A stretch of 64,000 nucleotides of DNA, taken from assembly GCA_035944135.1 (NCBI GenBank), contig DASZBM010000004.1:1-64000 (forward strand), read 5' to 3'. This DNA is from Acidobacteriaceae bacterium (lineage in GTDB: Bacteria > Acidobacteriota > Terriglobia > Terriglobales > Acidobacteriaceae). Below, piece by piece: positions 36,494-44,635 of the stretch (positions are counted from its first letter, which is position 1; the number at the start of each line of letters is the position of its first letter). A program made the position numbers and the translations under genes. Below the pieces are notes generated by a model. It was given only the letters and a program-made list of their open reading frames with translations. It was not told the origin of the DNA and did not search any database.

Positions 36494-37101
36494 TTTGCTC
36501 CTCGAAAGCCTCGCCCTTGCGTCACGCGGCTCGGGACGCATTTTCCGGCACGTCCTCGGTGCAGTTGTTGAGATCACGGGACTTCATTCAACCGCGTCTG
36601 CACTGAATTAACGCGCATTGCCCACACTTCTGACCCAGCCTTCTCACCTGCCTGTGCGACCGGCTGTGGGGAACGGGGAAAACGCCGTACCGAACCCGAA
36701 GCTCCGTCCCTGACTTCCAACCTCTTCGTTCTTCCGCAGCCGATTTTGGAAAGCAGGGACGCCCGTTTTTCGCGGCCTTTTGTGCGTCCGGACGGCTTAT
36801 CCACTCTTCCACGCCAAACGACTACGACGACTGTCTTCTCTCTTTCTTTAAGACTTAATAAGTCTTCTTAACCCTCGCGCCGACACATCTGAGATTCGCC
36901 TTCCTCGCTACCCCTCTACCCCTCTACCCCTCTACCCTCTACCCGCCTGACGTAACACCCACAACACACCCTCGTTATGCACAGAAGATCGCCCTCGCGC
37001 GAAACACCTCGCTCGACCTAGAATCATCACAACCCAGAGTTGGCTATCACCTCGCGCTTTTCAAATGCGCCACCTCAGGGTGTAGTACGCAGGAGACCCA
37101 A
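36494..37101. other. Intergenic region upstream of dnaN; weak origin candidate
   Basis: About 600 bases without a gene. It holds TTATGCACA (36975-36983), a perfect TTATNCACA DnaA-box match, TTATCCACT (36797-36805), one mismatch, and weaker matches such as TTCCCCACA on the minus strand near 36665. A perfect palindrome AAGACTT-AAT-AAGTCTT is at 36850-36866. A run of CTACCCCT units lies at 36909-36944. Two boxes are too few to call an origin. Confidence 0.35.
36909..36944. repeat. CTACCCCT tandem repeat
   Basis: About four and a half units of 7-8 bases (TACCCCTC, last unit TACCCTC). On the minus strand these read GGTAGAG, the same unit found in the GGTAGAG-type arrays near 44.5, 49.6 and 59.9 kb. 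Confidence 0.7.
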
Positions 37102-38340
37102 GTGTCCTCAGCAACCATTACGCCGCCTGCCGAACGAGGGAGAACCGAAACCGTGTCTACAGCAGCCAACATGCCCGACGCAGCGCCCACCGGCAACCTG
37201 GAGATCACGGTCTCGCGAGCAGAGCTGCTGCGCGAGCTCACCGCCGCTCAGTCCGTCGTCGAGCGCAAGACGACGATTCCAATCCTTTCGAACTTCCTCT
37301 TCGAAGCCACCGAAGACGGCAGGCTGACCATCACCGCCACCGATCTCGACCAGTCGCTGCATACGAGCTGCGCGGCCAAGGTGAAGAAGCCCGGCGCCTG
37401 CACCATCCCCGCGCGCAAGCTGTACGACTACATCAAGCTGCTGCCCGAAGGTGACATCTCCATCAAGCTGATGGACAACCACTGGGTGCAGATCCGCGCC
37501 GGCCGCTCCAACACCAAGATGGTCGGCATGGCGCGCGCAAACTTCCCGCAGGTGCCGCAGTTCCCGGCGGCGGGCGGATACAAGATCAACGCCGTCACGC
37601 TGCACAACATGATCGCCAAGGTGATCTTCTCCATCTCCAACGAGGAGTCGCGCTACACGCTCAACGGCGCGCTGCTCGTGCTCAAAGCTGAGTCCATGGC
37701 GATGGTCGCCACTGACGGCCACCGCCTCGCGCACATCGAGAAGACCGGCGAGCCCATCGAAGGCATCTCCGGCGAAAAGAAGACCCTGATTCCGCGCAAG
37801 GCGCTCGCCGAGCTCAACGGCCTGCTCGCGAACATGGAGCCCAGCAAGGACAAGGCGCCGCAGTTCATCGAGTTCGCCGATGACGATCAGACGCTCTTCT
37901 TCAAGGTCGGCGGTCGTGTGCTGACCTCGCGCAAGCTCACCGGCCAGTTCCCCAACTACGAGGCCGTGCTCCCGCGCGACAACAACAAGTTCGTCATCGT
38001 CCGCAGCGAGGACCTGATGGCCTCCATCCAGCGCGTCGCTCAGTTCGCCGACGAGCGCTCCGGCGCCATCAAGATCCGTCTCGAGCAGAACGAGCTCAAG
38101 CTCTCCGCGCAGTCCACCGACGCCGGCGAGTCCGAAGACATCATCGAAACGCCCTACAACTACGACCCGCTCGTCGTTGGCTTCAACAGCTCCTACCTGG
38201 TCGATTTCCTCCGCGCCATCGGCCTCACCGGCGAGGTCCGCCTCGAGTTCAAGGACGCGCAGTCCGCCGGCCAGATGCGCCCCGAGGACGGCAACGAAGA
38301 AACCCGCTACCGCTACATCCTCATGCCCATGCGCATCTGA
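37102..38340 (+). CDS. dnaN: DNA polymerase III beta subunit (sliding clamp)
   Basis: 412 residues. Clamp core starts at LEITVSRAELLRELTAAQSVVERKTTIPILSNFLFEA and ends with the expected YILMPMRI. Three repeats of the clamp fold fit the length. GTG at 37102 is preferred because AGGAG lies 6 bases before it; this gives an unusual 32-residue polar lead (with later possible starts at 37153 and 37171). Tethers Pol III to DNA. Separated from dnaA by the rpmH operon instead of following it. Confidence 0.97.
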   Translation: MSSATITPPAERGRTETVSTAANMPDAAPTGNLEITVSRAELLRELTAAQSVVERKTTIPILSNFLFEATEDGRLTITATDLDQSLHTSCAAKVKKPGACTIPARKLYDYIKLLPEGDISIKLMDNHWVQIRAGRSNTKMVGMARANFPQVPQFPAAGGYKINAVTLHNMIAKVIFSISNEESRYTLNGALLVLKAESMAMVATDGHRLAHIEKTGEPIEGISGEKKTLIPRKALAELNGLLANMEPSKDKAPQFIEFADDDQTLFFKVGGRVLTSRKLTGQFPNYEAVLPRDNNKFVIVRSEDLMASIQRVAQFADERSGAIKIRLEQNELKLSAQSTDAGESEDIIETPYNYDPLVVGFNSSYLVDFLRAIGLTGEVRLEFKDAQSAGQMRPEDGNEETRYRYILMPMRI

Positions 38341-38366
38341 AGTAAACGCTGGACTGGCGACAACGA

Positions 38367-38395
38367 AGGCCCGCTCACCAGAGCGGGCCTTTTGT
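38367..38395 (+). terminator. Terminator after dnaN
   Basis: AGGCCCGCTC-ACCA-GAGCGGGCCT (38367-38390), a perfect 10-bp stem followed by TTTTG. Convergent with the gene ending at 38413. Confidence 0.88.
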
Positions 38396-38412
38396 ATCTC
38401 TCGAGTGCTGTC

Positions 38413-40863
38413 TCACTTCCGCGTGCTTTGCTCGACAGGCGCCTTGAATCGAACCCACCATGAATCGCCGCTGTTTTCTACGGAATTTCCGGAAGCGACT
38501 CTGCCGTTCACTCGAACACTGGATGCATTAGGCCGGTGCGCAAACGGCCCAAGACGCATCGCCACCACGCCGAGGTTCTTATCGGAAGATATGCGCAAAT
38601 TCATCCGGTCACGAGAACGCGTGAGGCGGTAGCTCAGCAGTGCAGTTTCAAGTTGTTCTGACGATTCGTAGACCAGTGGATATTGCTTCACCGAAATCTC
38701 GTTCCAGTCATACGGCATTCTCGGAAAAAACTGCAGGCGAGCTGGCTTTGTGTCGTCCACACCGATGACCAGGCGAAGCGTTTTGACAACCTCCGCCTCC
38801 TGCACACCGTTGCCAAGGTCTCCGATGCGAAACCAGTACTTGCCTGTCGGATCAATTTGCACTCCCTCAGGCACGATGAAGGATCCGAATCGCGGATCGT
38901 AAATTTCTTTTCCCATCCAGTCCAACATCTTCGTCGCATCCTGCATACGATCAAGCAGGAGCGCCGACTGCGTCACGAATCCTTGGCCATATCCCATCGA
39001 CTGTCCGTAAAACCCAAACGGTTTGTAGGTGTCGATCAGGCGCTTGTACGTGTCTTCATTGATCGCGCGCCATCCAGGATTGCTGTCCTCCGGCGCAAAG
39101 CCCCAATCATCCGCCTGGAAAACCAACGGCCCAAGAACAGTGGTCTTGTGCGTCCAGTTGGAGTAATCCAGGGTCCACACGGGGCCGTACTTCGGGTCAT
39201 CGACGACGTAGTGATTCGTAATCGCCGCGCTCATCAGGTCGGCGCGTTGCCGCCACTGCGCTGCAGATTCGGAGTCTCCTATGGAGTCCGCCATCTGCGC
39301 CAAAGCCCGCAGCGCGTCCATGCTCACAGCGTCCGGGTACACAGAATAGCCGTCTCCATTCGCGCTTTCACCCGTGGTGTGCAGCAGCCCGTCTTTCGCC
39401 CCCGATATATCGGGATGAGCAAACTGCCAAAGGATCCAGTCACCTTCCGCCTTTATGTCGGGCCAACGCTGGCGAAGCCATTGGTCCCGGTCGGGCAACT
39501 CTCGCCAGAGCTTGTAGATGGCCAGGGTTGTCAGCCCTTCGCCGTCGTTCTCAAAGCTCGGATTGCCCGGATGATTGACCAGTGAACCCCAGTGCGGCGG
39601 AAGCGACACGTTCTTGTACCTGAGTTTGGGATCGCTCGCATAACTGCGAGCCATGCGCAGCGAGTAATCAACACATCGCATCACCGCATCGGTGTAGCCA
39701 AGGTCCGCGACCTCCTGAATACTGCGGCCCATGTCGCGCGTGTAGGAGACGCCATAGTAGCTCCCGATATTCGGAACGAAGGTCCCAAATCCCTTGTAGC
39801 CTCCCCACGACACCGCGCCACGAGTAGAGGTGTGATACATCCGCTCCGCATCGATCTTGTCCAGAATGTCCTCGACGTTATAGCGGAACGCATTGGACAG
39901 GATCTCTGCAGAGATATCGCCGCGAAAGGAGACCTCCGCTCCTGAATAGTTCGGCGGCGAGGATGGTGCCACATGCCCGGTGTATTCTCCATCGTTGGAA
40001 TACAACGCCTTCTTTAGCTGATCCAGCTCTCGACCCGACAACAATTCGTCATTGCCTTGCGCGCGAAGCGCCTTCGTTCGAATAAACGCTGCTAATTCCG
40101 GGTCAGGAGCAGACGCGACAAAGCTCTTGCCTGCGGAGAGGCCATCACTGTCGGGCGACTCCACCGTGATGCCCTTGATGACAATCGTTCCTTTCTTTGC
40201 AGGCGAGCTCTCGACCGTGATGCTTCGAATCGTCTTTTGCTTCGGCACAATTACCGCCACATAGTTGCCATCTGCGAGCGGTGTAGGCGGATAGAGATGC
40301 AGTGCAGCGGCGAACGCACTCCGCAATCGCGCGTCTGTTGAGAACGGATCCTGATAGTCATAGAACGCACGCCCGAACCACACGCTCTCGCCCAGGATCA
40401 GAGGAAAGACCTGCGTCGTCCCGTCTTCATAGTTGAGCCGGATGGAACCCAGGTCATCACCAACAAAGAATCGATATGAATAATCCCGAGGATCGGCCCA
40501 TCCATAGGCTGGAATTGTCTGAGGTCCGCCGTGCGGAGAATTGGAAGCTTCGTCCGCTTGTAACGACGCTGTCTTCGCGTCGGTCATTCCCAGCAGGAAG
40601 ATGCGATCAGCACGCCCTCCGACCGCAACCTCTGCCGATCCTCCCGAGCGAAGCGGCAACACCGCTTGCACAAAAGGCACGCCATAGCGGTAAAGAACGC
40701 TGCCCTCAGCATTTCCGCCGGTATTTTCTCCGAGCGGCAGAGCAAAATACCTGGCTTGAGAACGGTTAGCCGTAGGAGTCGATGGAATTTGTGCAGACGC
40801 TGAAATGGCAGAAATCGCAGAAAATGTTGCAACGAGAATCAAGCGACGGATTTCCCAGATCAC
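38413..40863 (-). CDS. Secreted six-hairpin-type glycosidase-like protein
   Basis: 816 residues. GTG start at 40863 with AAGGA 7 bases upstream; signal peptide to about residue 24 (SAISASAQ). The first 400 residues look beta-rich. The second half has the repeated helix pattern of an (alpha/alpha)6 barrel (GEGLTTLAIYKLWRELPDRDQWLRQRWPDIKAEGDWILWQF; YPDAVSMDALRALAQMADSIGDSESAAQWRQRADLM), with acidic residues in FENDGEG and TTGESANGDGYSVYPDA as possible catalysts. A C-terminal beta domain follows. Family and substrate not identified; probably acts on a plant or microbial polysaccharide outside the cell. Confidence 0.6.
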   Translation of the reverse strand: MIWEIRRLILVATFSAISAISASAQIPSTPTANRSQARYFALPLGENTGGNAEGSVLYRYGVPFVQAVLPLRSGGSAEVAVGGRADRIFLLGMTDAKTASLQADEASNSPHGGPQTIPAYGWADPRDYSYRFFVGDDLGSIRLNYEDGTTQVFPLILGESVWFGRAFYDYQDPFSTDARLRSAFAAALHLYPPTPLADGNYVAVIVPKQKTIRSITVESSPAKKGTIVIKGITVESPDSDGLSAGKSFVASAPDPELAAFIRTKALRAQGNDELLSGRELDQLKKALYSNDGEYTGHVAPSSPPNYSGAEVSFRGDISAEILSNAFRYNVEDILDKIDAERMYHTSTRGAVSWGGYKGFGTFVPNIGSYYGVSYTRDMGRSIQEVADLGYTDAVMRCVDYSLRMARSYASDPKLRYKNVSLPPHWGSLVNHPGNPSFENDGEGLTTLAIYKLWRELPDRDQWLRQRWPDIKAEGDWILWQFAHPDISGAKDGLLHTTGESANGDGYSVYPDAVSMDALRALAQMADSIGDSESAAQWRQRADLMSAAITNHYVVDDPKYGPVWTLDYSNWTHKTTVLGPLVFQADDWGFAPEDSNPGWRAINEDTYKRLIDTYKPFGFYGQSMGYGQGFVTQSALLLDRMQDATKMLDWMGKEIYDPRFGSFIVPEGVQIDPTGKYWFRIGDLGNGVQEAEVVKTLRLVIGVDDTKPARLQFFPRMPYDWNEISVKQYPLVYESSEQLETALLSYRLTRSRDRMNLRISSDKNLGVVAMRLGPFAHRPNASSVRVNGRVASGNSVENSGDSWWVRFKAPVEQSTRK

Positions 40864-40992
40864 GCTCTAGTCCTTCGGCTCCTGTTTACGTTCAAGCCCG
40901 ACTCGCAGTTAGTGCCTTCACTCTAATAATGCCGTATATGGACTTGCTGCCTCTCCGCGCCTGTCCTGCATCGAACCTCGGTGGAGGGTCAC

Positions 40993-41511
40993 ATGGCAAG
41001 CAAGCATCTCGTGCGGGGAATTCTGGCGGGCGTAGCCGGCGGCCTGGCCGCCTCCTGGGTGATGAACGAGTTCAGCGCGACGCTCGGAGAAAAGCTCTCA
41101 AAAGCCGTCGAAACACCCGCTGAGCAACAGGAGTTGAACCTGCAATCCGACGGCGAAGACGCGACCATGAAGGCCGCCGACAAGATTGTCGAAACCGTCA
41201 CCGGCGGACGTCACCTCTCGCACGAGCAGCGCGAGATCGGCGGCCCCATCGTGCACTACAGCATGGGTGCGCTCGCCGGCGGCATCTACGGCGCACTCGC
41301 CGAGTACACGGATTTTGCCAAGGCCGGCTTCGGCACCACCTTCGGCGGCGTGCTCTTCGCTACCGCCGACGTTCTCGGCGTTCCCGCCATGCACCTCGGC
41401 CCCTGGCCCGACGAGTATCCCGTAAGCTCTCTCGCCAGCCCGCTGGCCGCCCACCTCGTCTATGGCGCCACCACTGAACTCGTCCGCAGAATCGTCCGCG
41501 AAATTCTGTAG
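40993..41511 (+). CDS. DUF1440 (YagU-like) membrane protein
   Basis: 172 residues from ATG 40993 (GGAGG 5-6 bases upstream; a GTG at 40981 would add four residues). Hydrophobic segments at the N-terminus (GILAGVAGGLAASWVMNEF), middle (MGALAGGIYGALAEY; GFGTTFGGVLFATADVLGVPAMHLG) and end. YagU of E. coli is an inner-membrane protein linked to acid resistance. Function here unknown. Confidence 0.75.
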   Translation: MASKHLVRGILAGVAGGLAASWVMNEFSATLGEKLSKAVETPAEQQELNLQSDGEDATMKAADKIVETVTGGRHLSHEQREIGGPIVHYSMGALAGGIYGALAEYTDFAKAGFGTTFGGVLFATADVLGVPAMHLGPWPDEYPVSSLASPLAAHLVYGATTELVRRIVREIL

Positions 41512-41570
41512 CGTGTACGCCCCTCAGGCCTAAGTGAGATTCTGGATGGCGCACTTCCGGAGCCTCGCCC

Positions 41571-42131
41571 ATGAATCTCACCTGCTCCATCCTCGCTCTC
41601 ACACTCTCCGCAACCTTCGCATCCGCGCAGTCTGCCCCGCAGTACATCCCCACCTCCGACGCCGTCCCGCACGGCTCCGCGCCCGGCATGTGGGTCAAGG
41701 CGCTGAACAGCGGCAAGGGCTCCGCCGAATACGCGGTCATCTTTCGCGCCGGCGACGATCCCTACCCCGGCCTCACGCAATTCGCCGCAGAGCACCACAT
41801 CCAGAGCGCGCACTTCACCGCCATCGGCGCCTTCCACGACGCGCGCCTCGGCTTCTACGACCCCGACAAGAAGATGTATCGCGTCATCCCCATCGACACG
41901 CAGGTGGAAGTAGTCTCACTCATCGGCGACATCGCGCAGCTCAACGGCAAGCCCTCGGTGCACATGCACTGCGTGGTCTCCATGCCGGACGGCCGCGCGC
42001 TTGGCGGCCACTTCCTCAGCGCGCATGTCGCTCCGCTGCTCGAAGTCTTCGTCACCGCTGATCCCGTGCCGCTCACCAAGAAGCACGACGACGCGACAGG
42101 CCTGAGCCTCATGGACCCGAATAGCAAGTGA
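41571..42131 (+). CDS. Exported PPC-domain (DUF296) protein
   Basis: 186 residues. A signal peptide (MNLTCSILALTLSATFASA) precedes a PPC/DUF296 domain (FRAGDDPYPGLTQFAAEHHIQSAHFTAIGAFHDARLGFYD ... VSLIGDIAQLNGKPSVHMHCVVSMPDGRALGGHFLSAHVAPLLEVFV). His residues in VHMHCV and GHFLSAHV match the metal-binding His cluster of prokaryotic PPC proteins. In plants PPC occurs in AT-hook DNA-binding proteins, but a signal peptide here argues against a DNA role. Function unknown. Confidence 0.82.
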   Translation: MNLTCSILALTLSATFASAQSAPQYIPTSDAVPHGSAPGMWVKALNSGKGSAEYAVIFRAGDDPYPGLTQFAAEHHIQSAHFTAIGAFHDARLGFYDPDKKMYRVIPIDTQVEVVSLIGDIAQLNGKPSVHMHCVVSMPDGRALGGHFLSAHVAPLLEVFVTADPVPLTKKHDDATGLSLMDPNSK

Positions 42132-42242
42132 GCATCACGCGCCTGGACTCGTGACAAAAATCGTCCCGCATGCCACCAGATTGTTATTGCCCTCCCTCGA
42201 ACATGCCCTTATAAAGGTGCGTTCCTCAAAAGGAGAAATTTG

Positions 42243-42719
42243 ATGAAGCGGGTCTTAGCGGCGCTGTTGTGTCTTTTCGTGCCAATGTTTGCATGGGCTT
42301 CGAGTACCGGAGATAACGGCTACAAGGTGATGTACGACGGCGGATCCGTCCAGAACCTCAAGACAGGCGCATCCGCCCAACTGATCATCGATCCCACACA
42401 GGTTCGGCTGCATATCGGCAAGGACGATGTCGTCACCATTCCCGCCGCGTCGATCACGGAAATCTCCTACGGTCAGGATGTCCACCGCCGAATCGGCGCA
42501 GCGATCGGCCTCGCGGTTATTTCCTTCGGCGTAGGCGCCCTGATGGCGCTGACGAAATCCAAAAAGCACTATGTCGGCCTCACCTGGGCCAACGGCGATC
42601 AGAAGGGCGGCTTCGCCATGCAATGCGATAAGAACGACTATCGCGGCGTACTCACGGCGCTCGAAGGAATCACCGGAAAGAAAGCGGTCGATTCCGACGC
42701 CATGACCGTCAAGAACTAG
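42243..42719 (+). CDS. Exported or membrane hypothetical protein
   Basis: 158 residues. AGGAG precedes the ATG. Signal peptide to AWAS (about residue 19); a beta-rich part (GGSVQNLKTGASAQLIIDPTQVRLHIGKDDVVTIPAASITEISYGQDVHRR) resembling a PH-like or bacterial lipid-binding strand set; one membrane segment (IGAAIGLAVISFGVGALMAL); then a second beta part. No family named. The stop is inside the GTGAGGAGTTAG repeat. Confidence 0.65.
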   Translation: MKRVLAALLCLFVPMFAWASSTGDNGYKVMYDGGSVQNLKTGASAQLIIDPTQVRLHIGKDDVVTIPAASITEISYGQDVHRRIGAAIGLAVISFGVGALMALTKSKKHYVGLTWANGDQKGGFAMQCDKNDYRGVLTALEGITGKKAVDSDAMTVKN

Positions 42720-42720
42720 T

Positions 42721-42793
42721 CAGGAGTGAGGAGTTAGAGAGTTAGGAAGTGCTTTTAGGTGCTTCACTCCCCAACTCCTCACTCCCTGACTCA
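42721..42793. repeat. Facing inverted repeat arms (GGAGTGAGGAGTTAG type)
   Basis: Left arm 42721-42754 (CAGGAGTGAGGAGTTAG and so on) and right arm 42762-42793 (CTTCACTCCCCAACTCCTCACTC) around a short TTTTAGGT loop. The arms pair into a hairpin of more than 25 bp with a few mismatches. It lies exactly between two convergent stops. Confidence 0.8.
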
Positions 42794-42796
42794 CTG

Positions 42797-43375
42797 CTAC
42801 ATCCGCAGCACCAGCCCAATCCCATACTCCTGCAGCGTGTGGTGCGCGTTGCCGATGCTGGTCAGCTGACCCGCGCCGTACTCTCCGCGAATATCCAGAT
42901 GCGGCAGCACCGTGAAGTCGATACCACCATTCACCTGGTACGCAAACGACGTGCTCTTGCTGTTGCTCGATCCGTTGTTCGTGCCCACGCCACCGAACTC
43001 GAGCTGGATATACGGCTTGACTGGAATCGGCGGCGGCGGCGCGATCTCCAGCCGCGGCCCAAAGATGAACCCGGCGAGCTTGTTTCCATACGTCGTCGAG
43101 TTCGCGCTGTTCTGGATGAAGAATCGCGCATCGCCGCCGAACCGGATCGGCCCGAACGGCAGGAAGTTGTCGTAGACGCCAAACGTTCCGCCGTCCGCCG
43201 TCATGCCGCCACTCTGCGTTGAGGGCGTCCCATAGCCCACACCCAGCCCTGAGTAGTGTCCACCGCTCAACATGCCATAGACTCCGGCCTGCGCCTTGGC
43301 CGCATCCGGCAGAATCATCAACCCAAAAATCGCGAGAAGAGAAAGACAGCAGTTGCGAGCCGCCGAAGAGATCAT
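42797..43375 (-). CDS. Outer-membrane beta-barrel protein (opacity/OmpA-like small barrel)
   Basis: 192 residues from ATG 43375, which starts the signal peptide (MISSAARNCCLSLLAIFGLMILPDAAKA). Alternating aromatic/polar strands (GVYGMLSGGHYSGLGVGYG, DARFFIQNS, KPYIQLEFGGVG, ASFAYQVNGGIDFTVLPHLDIRGEYGAGQL) suggest an 8-strand barrel. The end GLVLRM lacks a terminal aromatic residue. Role unknown. An upstream in-frame extension to 43513 lacks a signal peptide. Confidence 0.75.
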   Translation of the reverse strand: MISSAARNCCLSLLAIFGLMILPDAAKAQAGVYGMLSGGHYSGLGVGYGTPSTQSGGMTADGGTFGVYDNFLPFGPIRFGGDARFFIQNSANSTTYGNKLAGFIFGPRLEIAPPPPIPVKPYIQLEFGGVGTNNGSSNSKSTSFAYQVNGGIDFTVLPHLDIRGEYGAGQLTSIGNAHHTLQEYGIGLVLRM

Positions 43376-43491
43376 CTGAAAAGGCCCTCGTTCTTGTGGC
43401 GCACCTGCGCCCTGGATTCCGTGCTCCTGTTTAGAGACACGCCCACCCAACCAGCGTTGCGCCTGTCCGCGCAGAAAACCCCACCTCAACT

Positions 43492-43551
43492 GCCGTGGCG
43501 TTCCTTTGCGCAACTTCGCGACCTTTGCGTTAGAAGTTTTGCTTTCTGTCT
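43492..43551. repeat. CTTTGCG-type dispersed repeat, copy 1
   Basis: CCGTGGCGTTCCTTTGCG then CGACCTTTGCGTTAGAAGTTTTGCTTTCTG. Shares phase and order of blocks with copies at 47433, 51873, 56914 and 61036. Lies between a beta-barrel gene and a small zinc-ribbon-like gene. Not followed by a 7-base array, unlike other copies. Confidence 0.7.
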
Positions 43552-43579
43552 GTTATCCCCGCACCCGAGTCCCGGCCAG

Positions 43580-43876
43580 CTAAGCCAACTGGCTCCGAAG
43601 TTCAAAACAATCCGGATCGCAACGAACGTGGAGAGACTTCGGTGCCTGCATCCATTCCGCGTATTCCTTCGCTGAAATGGGAATTACATTGACCCGGATT
43701 CCGGTTTCGGCCGGCCCAACCTGTCCGCAGGCAGCGCACATCAACGGTGGCGCCATTTCCTCATGCACTGTATCGTCCGGGCTGGAACTCTCGGAACTGA
43801 TAACAGATTCAACACTGCAGCCCTTTCCACACGCCAGGCAGCGAAATCGTGTCGTGATGTGCAAGTAGCTCGGCAT
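43580..43876 (-). CDS. Small hypothetical protein with three Cys pairs
   Basis: 98 residues from ATG 43876 with GAGG upstream. Three Cys pairs: CLAC (about 13-16), CAAC (about 47-50) and CDPDC (about 87-91), which suggests zinc binding. The segment PLMCAACGQVGPAETGIRVNVIP separates them. No family recognised; loosely similar in style to the 26621-26866 product. Confidence 0.55.
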   Translation of the reverse strand: MPSYLHITTRFRCLACGKGCSVESVISSESSSPDDTVHEEMAPPLMCAACGQVGPAETGIRVNVIPISAKEYAEWMQAPKSLHVRCDPDCFELRSQLA

Positions 43877-43997
43877 CGCCGTAATCCTCGCAGAGAACGG
43901 TCTCCTGCGCAACACATCGCTGCAGAATGTGGAAATGACGGGCCTAACTGATTGCTCAGGCGATTGAAAAACGGGGCCTGGCAGGCATATTTGCCGG

Positions 43998-44435
43998 CTA
44001 ATCCTTCACCACCGCCGCCGGCTTGCCTTCCTGGACGTAATTCTTGTTCCACGCCGGAATCTCCACCACGTAATTCCCCGGCTTCTCAATCACCGCCTGG
44101 CAGCCCAGCCGCGAGTTCAGCTGCAGCCCCGGCGCCATGTCCATGCGGTCCAGCTCCTTCTCCTCCGGCTCCGACAGCCCCTTCGCGCCATCGATCACGT
44201 GCAGATGGCACGTCGTGCACGCGCACACGCCGCCGCACGCATGGTCCAGAAAGATCCCATAATTCTCAGCCACGTCGAGCAGACTCATCGGCTCGCCATG
44301 CCCGTCATACGGCAGCGTGCCGAACGGGAACTCAACCGTCCTGTTCTCAGGACGAAACGTGACGCGGACCATATTCTCCGCAGGGGGCTTAGACAGATCA
44401 ACCTCAGGAAGCGGCTTCGACTCAGACTCGGACAT
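43998..44435 (-). CDS. 2Fe-2S ferredoxin (adrenodoxin/Isc type)
   Basis: 145 residues. Cluster ligands C67-x5-C73-x2-C76 (CGGVCACTTC) and C112 (LGCQ) match the adrenodoxin-type pattern; C71 is an extra Cys. The segment GTLPYDGHGEPMSLLDVAENYGIFLDHACGG leads to the cluster. Polar 20-residue N-terminus and a 25-residue tail. Soluble electron carrier, possibly for Fe-S assembly or a P450; no partner gene adjacent. AGGA before the ATG. Confidence 0.9.
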   Translation of the reverse strand: MSESESKPLPEVDLSKPPAENMVRVTFRPENRTVEFPFGTLPYDGHGEPMSLLDVAENYGIFLDHACGGVCACTTCHLHVIDGAKGLSEPEEKELDRMDMAPGLQLNSRLGCQAVIEKPGNYVVEIPAWNKNYVQEGKPAAVVKD

Positions 44436-44488
44436 AGACAGTCCTAGTTTAGTGCCGACGAGCAGCGGGACGCGAATCCGGGAACGGA

Positions 44489-44635
44489 GAGGGCAGAGAG
44501 TAGAGGGTAGAGCGTAGAGATAGAGAGTAACCGGTAAAGGGTAAAGGGTAGACAGTAGACCGTAGAAACGAGCGCAAGGTTTCCGCTGCCCTTCTCTACT
44601 GTCTACCCTCTATCCTCTGCCTTTACCCGACGAAC
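44489..44635. repeat. GGTAGAG-type tandem repeats with facing arms
   Basis: Left array about 44489-44563 (GAGAGTAGAGGGTAGAGCG and variants such as GGTAAAG); right array about 44593-44632 in the opposite sense (CTACTGTCTACCCTCTATCC). The right array supplies the TAA stop of the diguanylate cyclase gene (44623-44625). Period mostly 7-8 bases. Confidence 0.75.

Noticed and set aside
44489-44635. Possible CRISPR array
   Set aside because: Repeat units are only 7-8 bases, contiguous and degenerate, with no unique spacers; no cas genes in the window.
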